Assembly: GCF_000971295.1 (NCBI RefSeq)
Contig: NZ_LANJ01000047.1
Span: forward strand, 62,001 to 126,000
Direction: 5' to 3'
Source of the DNA: Devosia epidermidihirudinis
GTDB lineage: Bacteria > Pseudomonadota > Alphaproteobacteria > Rhizobiales > Devosiaceae
Length of the DNA: 64,000 nt
Shown: positions 62,917 to 64,000 of the stretch, piece after piece
Numbering within the stretch: the first letter of the stretch is position 1
Layout of the letters: every line of letters starts with the position of its first letter
The notes under the pieces: model-generated
What the model saw: only the letters and a program-made list of their open reading frames with translations
Told to the model about the DNA's origin: nothing
Databases searched by the model: none
Position numbers and translations under genes: made by a program

Positions 62917-64000
62917 ATGTTCGAGAGCCTTTCAGACCGGCTTGGCAAAATCTTCGAAGGCCTGCGTGGCCGTGGTGCCCTCAACGCCACGGACGTCGAC
63001 AACGCCATGCGCGAAATCCGCCGCGCGTTGATCGAGGCCGACGTTTCTCTCGAAGTCGTTCGGGCTTTTGTCGAGCAGGTCAAGGAGCGCGCTGTTGGCG
63101 CCGAAGTCACCCGTTCGGTGACGCCGGGGCAGCAGGTCGTCAAGATCGTCCATGACGAGCTGGTTGCCGTTCTCGGCGATACGGCCTCGCCTATCGATCT
63201 TAATGCCAGGGCCCCCGTTACCCTCCTGATGGTGGGTCTGCAGGGCTCGGGCAAGACCACCACCACTGCCAAAATCGCCAAGCGCCTCAGCGAAAAGAAC
63301 AAGAAAAAGGTTCTGCTCGCCTCGCTCGATACCCGCCGCCCCGCTGCCATGGAGCAGCTGCGCGTATTGGGTGAGCAGGTTGGCGTTGACACGCTGCCGA
63401 TCGTTTCGACGGAAACGCCAGTCGAGATCGCCCGCCGCGCCGAGCGCGAAGGCCGCCTCGGCGGCTATGACGTGCTGATCCTCGATACGGCAGGTCGCAC
63501 CCATATCGACGAAGAATTGATGGCCGAAACGGTCGCCATCAAGGATATCGCCAATCCGCATGAAATCCTGCTCGTCGTCGACGCACTGACGGGTCAGGAC
63601 GCGATCAATGTCGCCCGCTCGTTCGACGGTCGCCTTGATATCACCGGCATCGTGCTGACCCGTGTTGACGGCGACGGCCGTGGTGGCGCGGCGCTGTCGA
63701 TGCGCGCGGCAACTGGCAAGCCGATCAAGCTGATTGGTGTCGGCGAAAAGATGGATGCACTGGAGGATTTCCATCCTTCGCGCATCGCCGACCGTATTCT
63801 GGGCATGGGCGACATTGTTTCGTTGGTCGAAAAGGCCGCCGAGCACGTCTCTGCCGAAGACGCTCAAAAGATGGCCAAGAAGCTCAAAAAGGGCTCCTTT
63901 GACCTCGACGATCTGCGCAATCAACTGCTGCAGATGAAGAAGATGGGTGGCATGGGCGGGCTGATGTCCATGATGCCCGGTGTCGGCCAGATGAAGAAGG
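62917..64000 (+). CDS. ffh: Signal recognition particle protein Ffh, 3' truncated by window edge
   Basis: SRP54 GTPase that binds signal sequences through 4.5S RNA and docks to FtsY. Seen in 361 codons: N domain from FESLSDRLGKIFEGLRG; G domain with VGLQGSGKTTTTAKIA, the ASLDTRRPAAMEQL box, DTAGRTHIDEELM and GVGEKMDALEDFHP; then the start of the Met-rich M domain (QLLQMKKMGGMGGLMSMMP). ATG 62917 follows GAAGGA. The frame is still open at base 64000, so the rest of the M domain is off-window; rpsP and trmD would be expected next. Confidence 0.98.
   Translation, partial: MFESLSDRLGKIFEGLRGRGALNATDVDNAMREIRRALIEADVSLEVVRAFVEQVKERAVGAEVTRSVTPGQQVVKIVHDELVAVLGDTASPIDLNARAPVTLLMVGLQGSGKTTTTAKIAKRLSEKNKKKVLLASLDTRRPAAMEQLRVLGEQVGVDTLPIVSTETPVEIARRAEREGRLGGYDVLILDTAGRTHIDEELMAETVAIKDIANPHEILLVVDALTGQDAINVARSFDGRLDITGIVLTRVDGDGRGGAALSMRAATGKPIKLIGVGEKMDALEDFHPSRIADRILGMGDIVSLVEKAAEHVSAEDAQKMAKKLKKGSFDLDDLRNQLLQMKKMGGMGGLMSMMPGVGQMKK

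Noticed and set aside
1-64000. CRISPR arrays, prophage, insertion sequences, integrated elements
   Set aside because: No regularly spaced direct repeats, transposase, integrase or phage structural genes; the single tRNA has no repeated 3' end nearby that would mark an att site.

Overview
The window is GC-rich chromosomal DNA from an alphaproteobacterium, most probably of the order Hyphomicrobiales (Rhizobiales); the overall feel of the proteins and gene order points to the Devosia group, but that genus call is inference without any database search. Supporting signs are an alphaproteobacterial hemC-hemD-Mic60-hemY operon, an imuA-imuB-dnaE2 SOS mutasome behind a GTTC-N7-GTTC LexA site, a perfect CtrA site (TTAA-N7-TTAAC), a proton-pumping pyrophosphatase with the K+-independent signature, and families of intergenic palindromes. 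No phage, insertion sequence, integron, CRISPR array or rRNA operon is visible. Most of the window is core chromosome, coding density is high, and most operons are short and joined by ATGA-type overlaps.

Layout. Bases 1-2.2 kb hold the 3' part of sdhA and all of sdhB (complex II). From 2.35 to 5.15 kb a minus-strand run encodes tsaD, gpsA, a YciI-like and an EVE-domain protein. Divergent from it is hemC-hemD-Mic60-hemY followed by tRNA-Thr(CGT). From 9.9 to 17.8 kb lies a respiratory block: a membrane PQQ glucose dehydrogenase, a CtaG-like assembly factor, a CopD-like membrane protein, an antisense DUF2231 protein, and coxB plus a fused coxA/coxC gene. From 17.8 to 21 kb come an acyl-amino-acid-synthase-like (FeeM) gene with a CtrA site and a GGDEF-EAL protein. 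Then follow phhB, the SOS mutasome (21.6-27.4 kb), TerB, soluble pyrophosphatase, a beta-lactamase-fold hydrolase, a CPT-like kinase, hppA, GNAT, YggT, a candidate structured RNA, DedA, typA and a second GGDEF-EAL protein (38.9-41.0 kb).

The right third holds argG, divergent from an Lrp regulator with a LysE exporter behind it; an unusual pair of an uncharacterised four-helix membrane protein and a membrane-anchored ClpP-like protein (44.0-46.2 kb); flavin enzymes; a PagL-like outer-membrane protein; asd; an EamA transporter; two tandem secreted EF-hand proteins; beta-carbonic anhydrase; YciB; ftsY-mtaB-dapF; a BioF2-type acetyltransferase, cupin/JmjC-like and second acetyltransferase group; and the start of ffh, which runs off the window.

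Functional links: SdhAB, Gcd and the CuA-type oxidase feed or drain the respiratory chain; TsaD and MtaB act successively on A37 of ANN-decoding tRNAs; Asd and DapF belong to the lysine/diaminopimelate pathway; FtsY and Ffh are the two protein partners of the SRP pathway; Ppa and HppA both dispose of pyrophosphate. The best candidates for undescribed biology are the 35.7 kb structured RNA, the 44-46 kb membrane/ClpP-like module, the CtrA-FeeM-c-di-GMP neighbourhood and the 59-62.6 kb acetyltransferase-cupin group.
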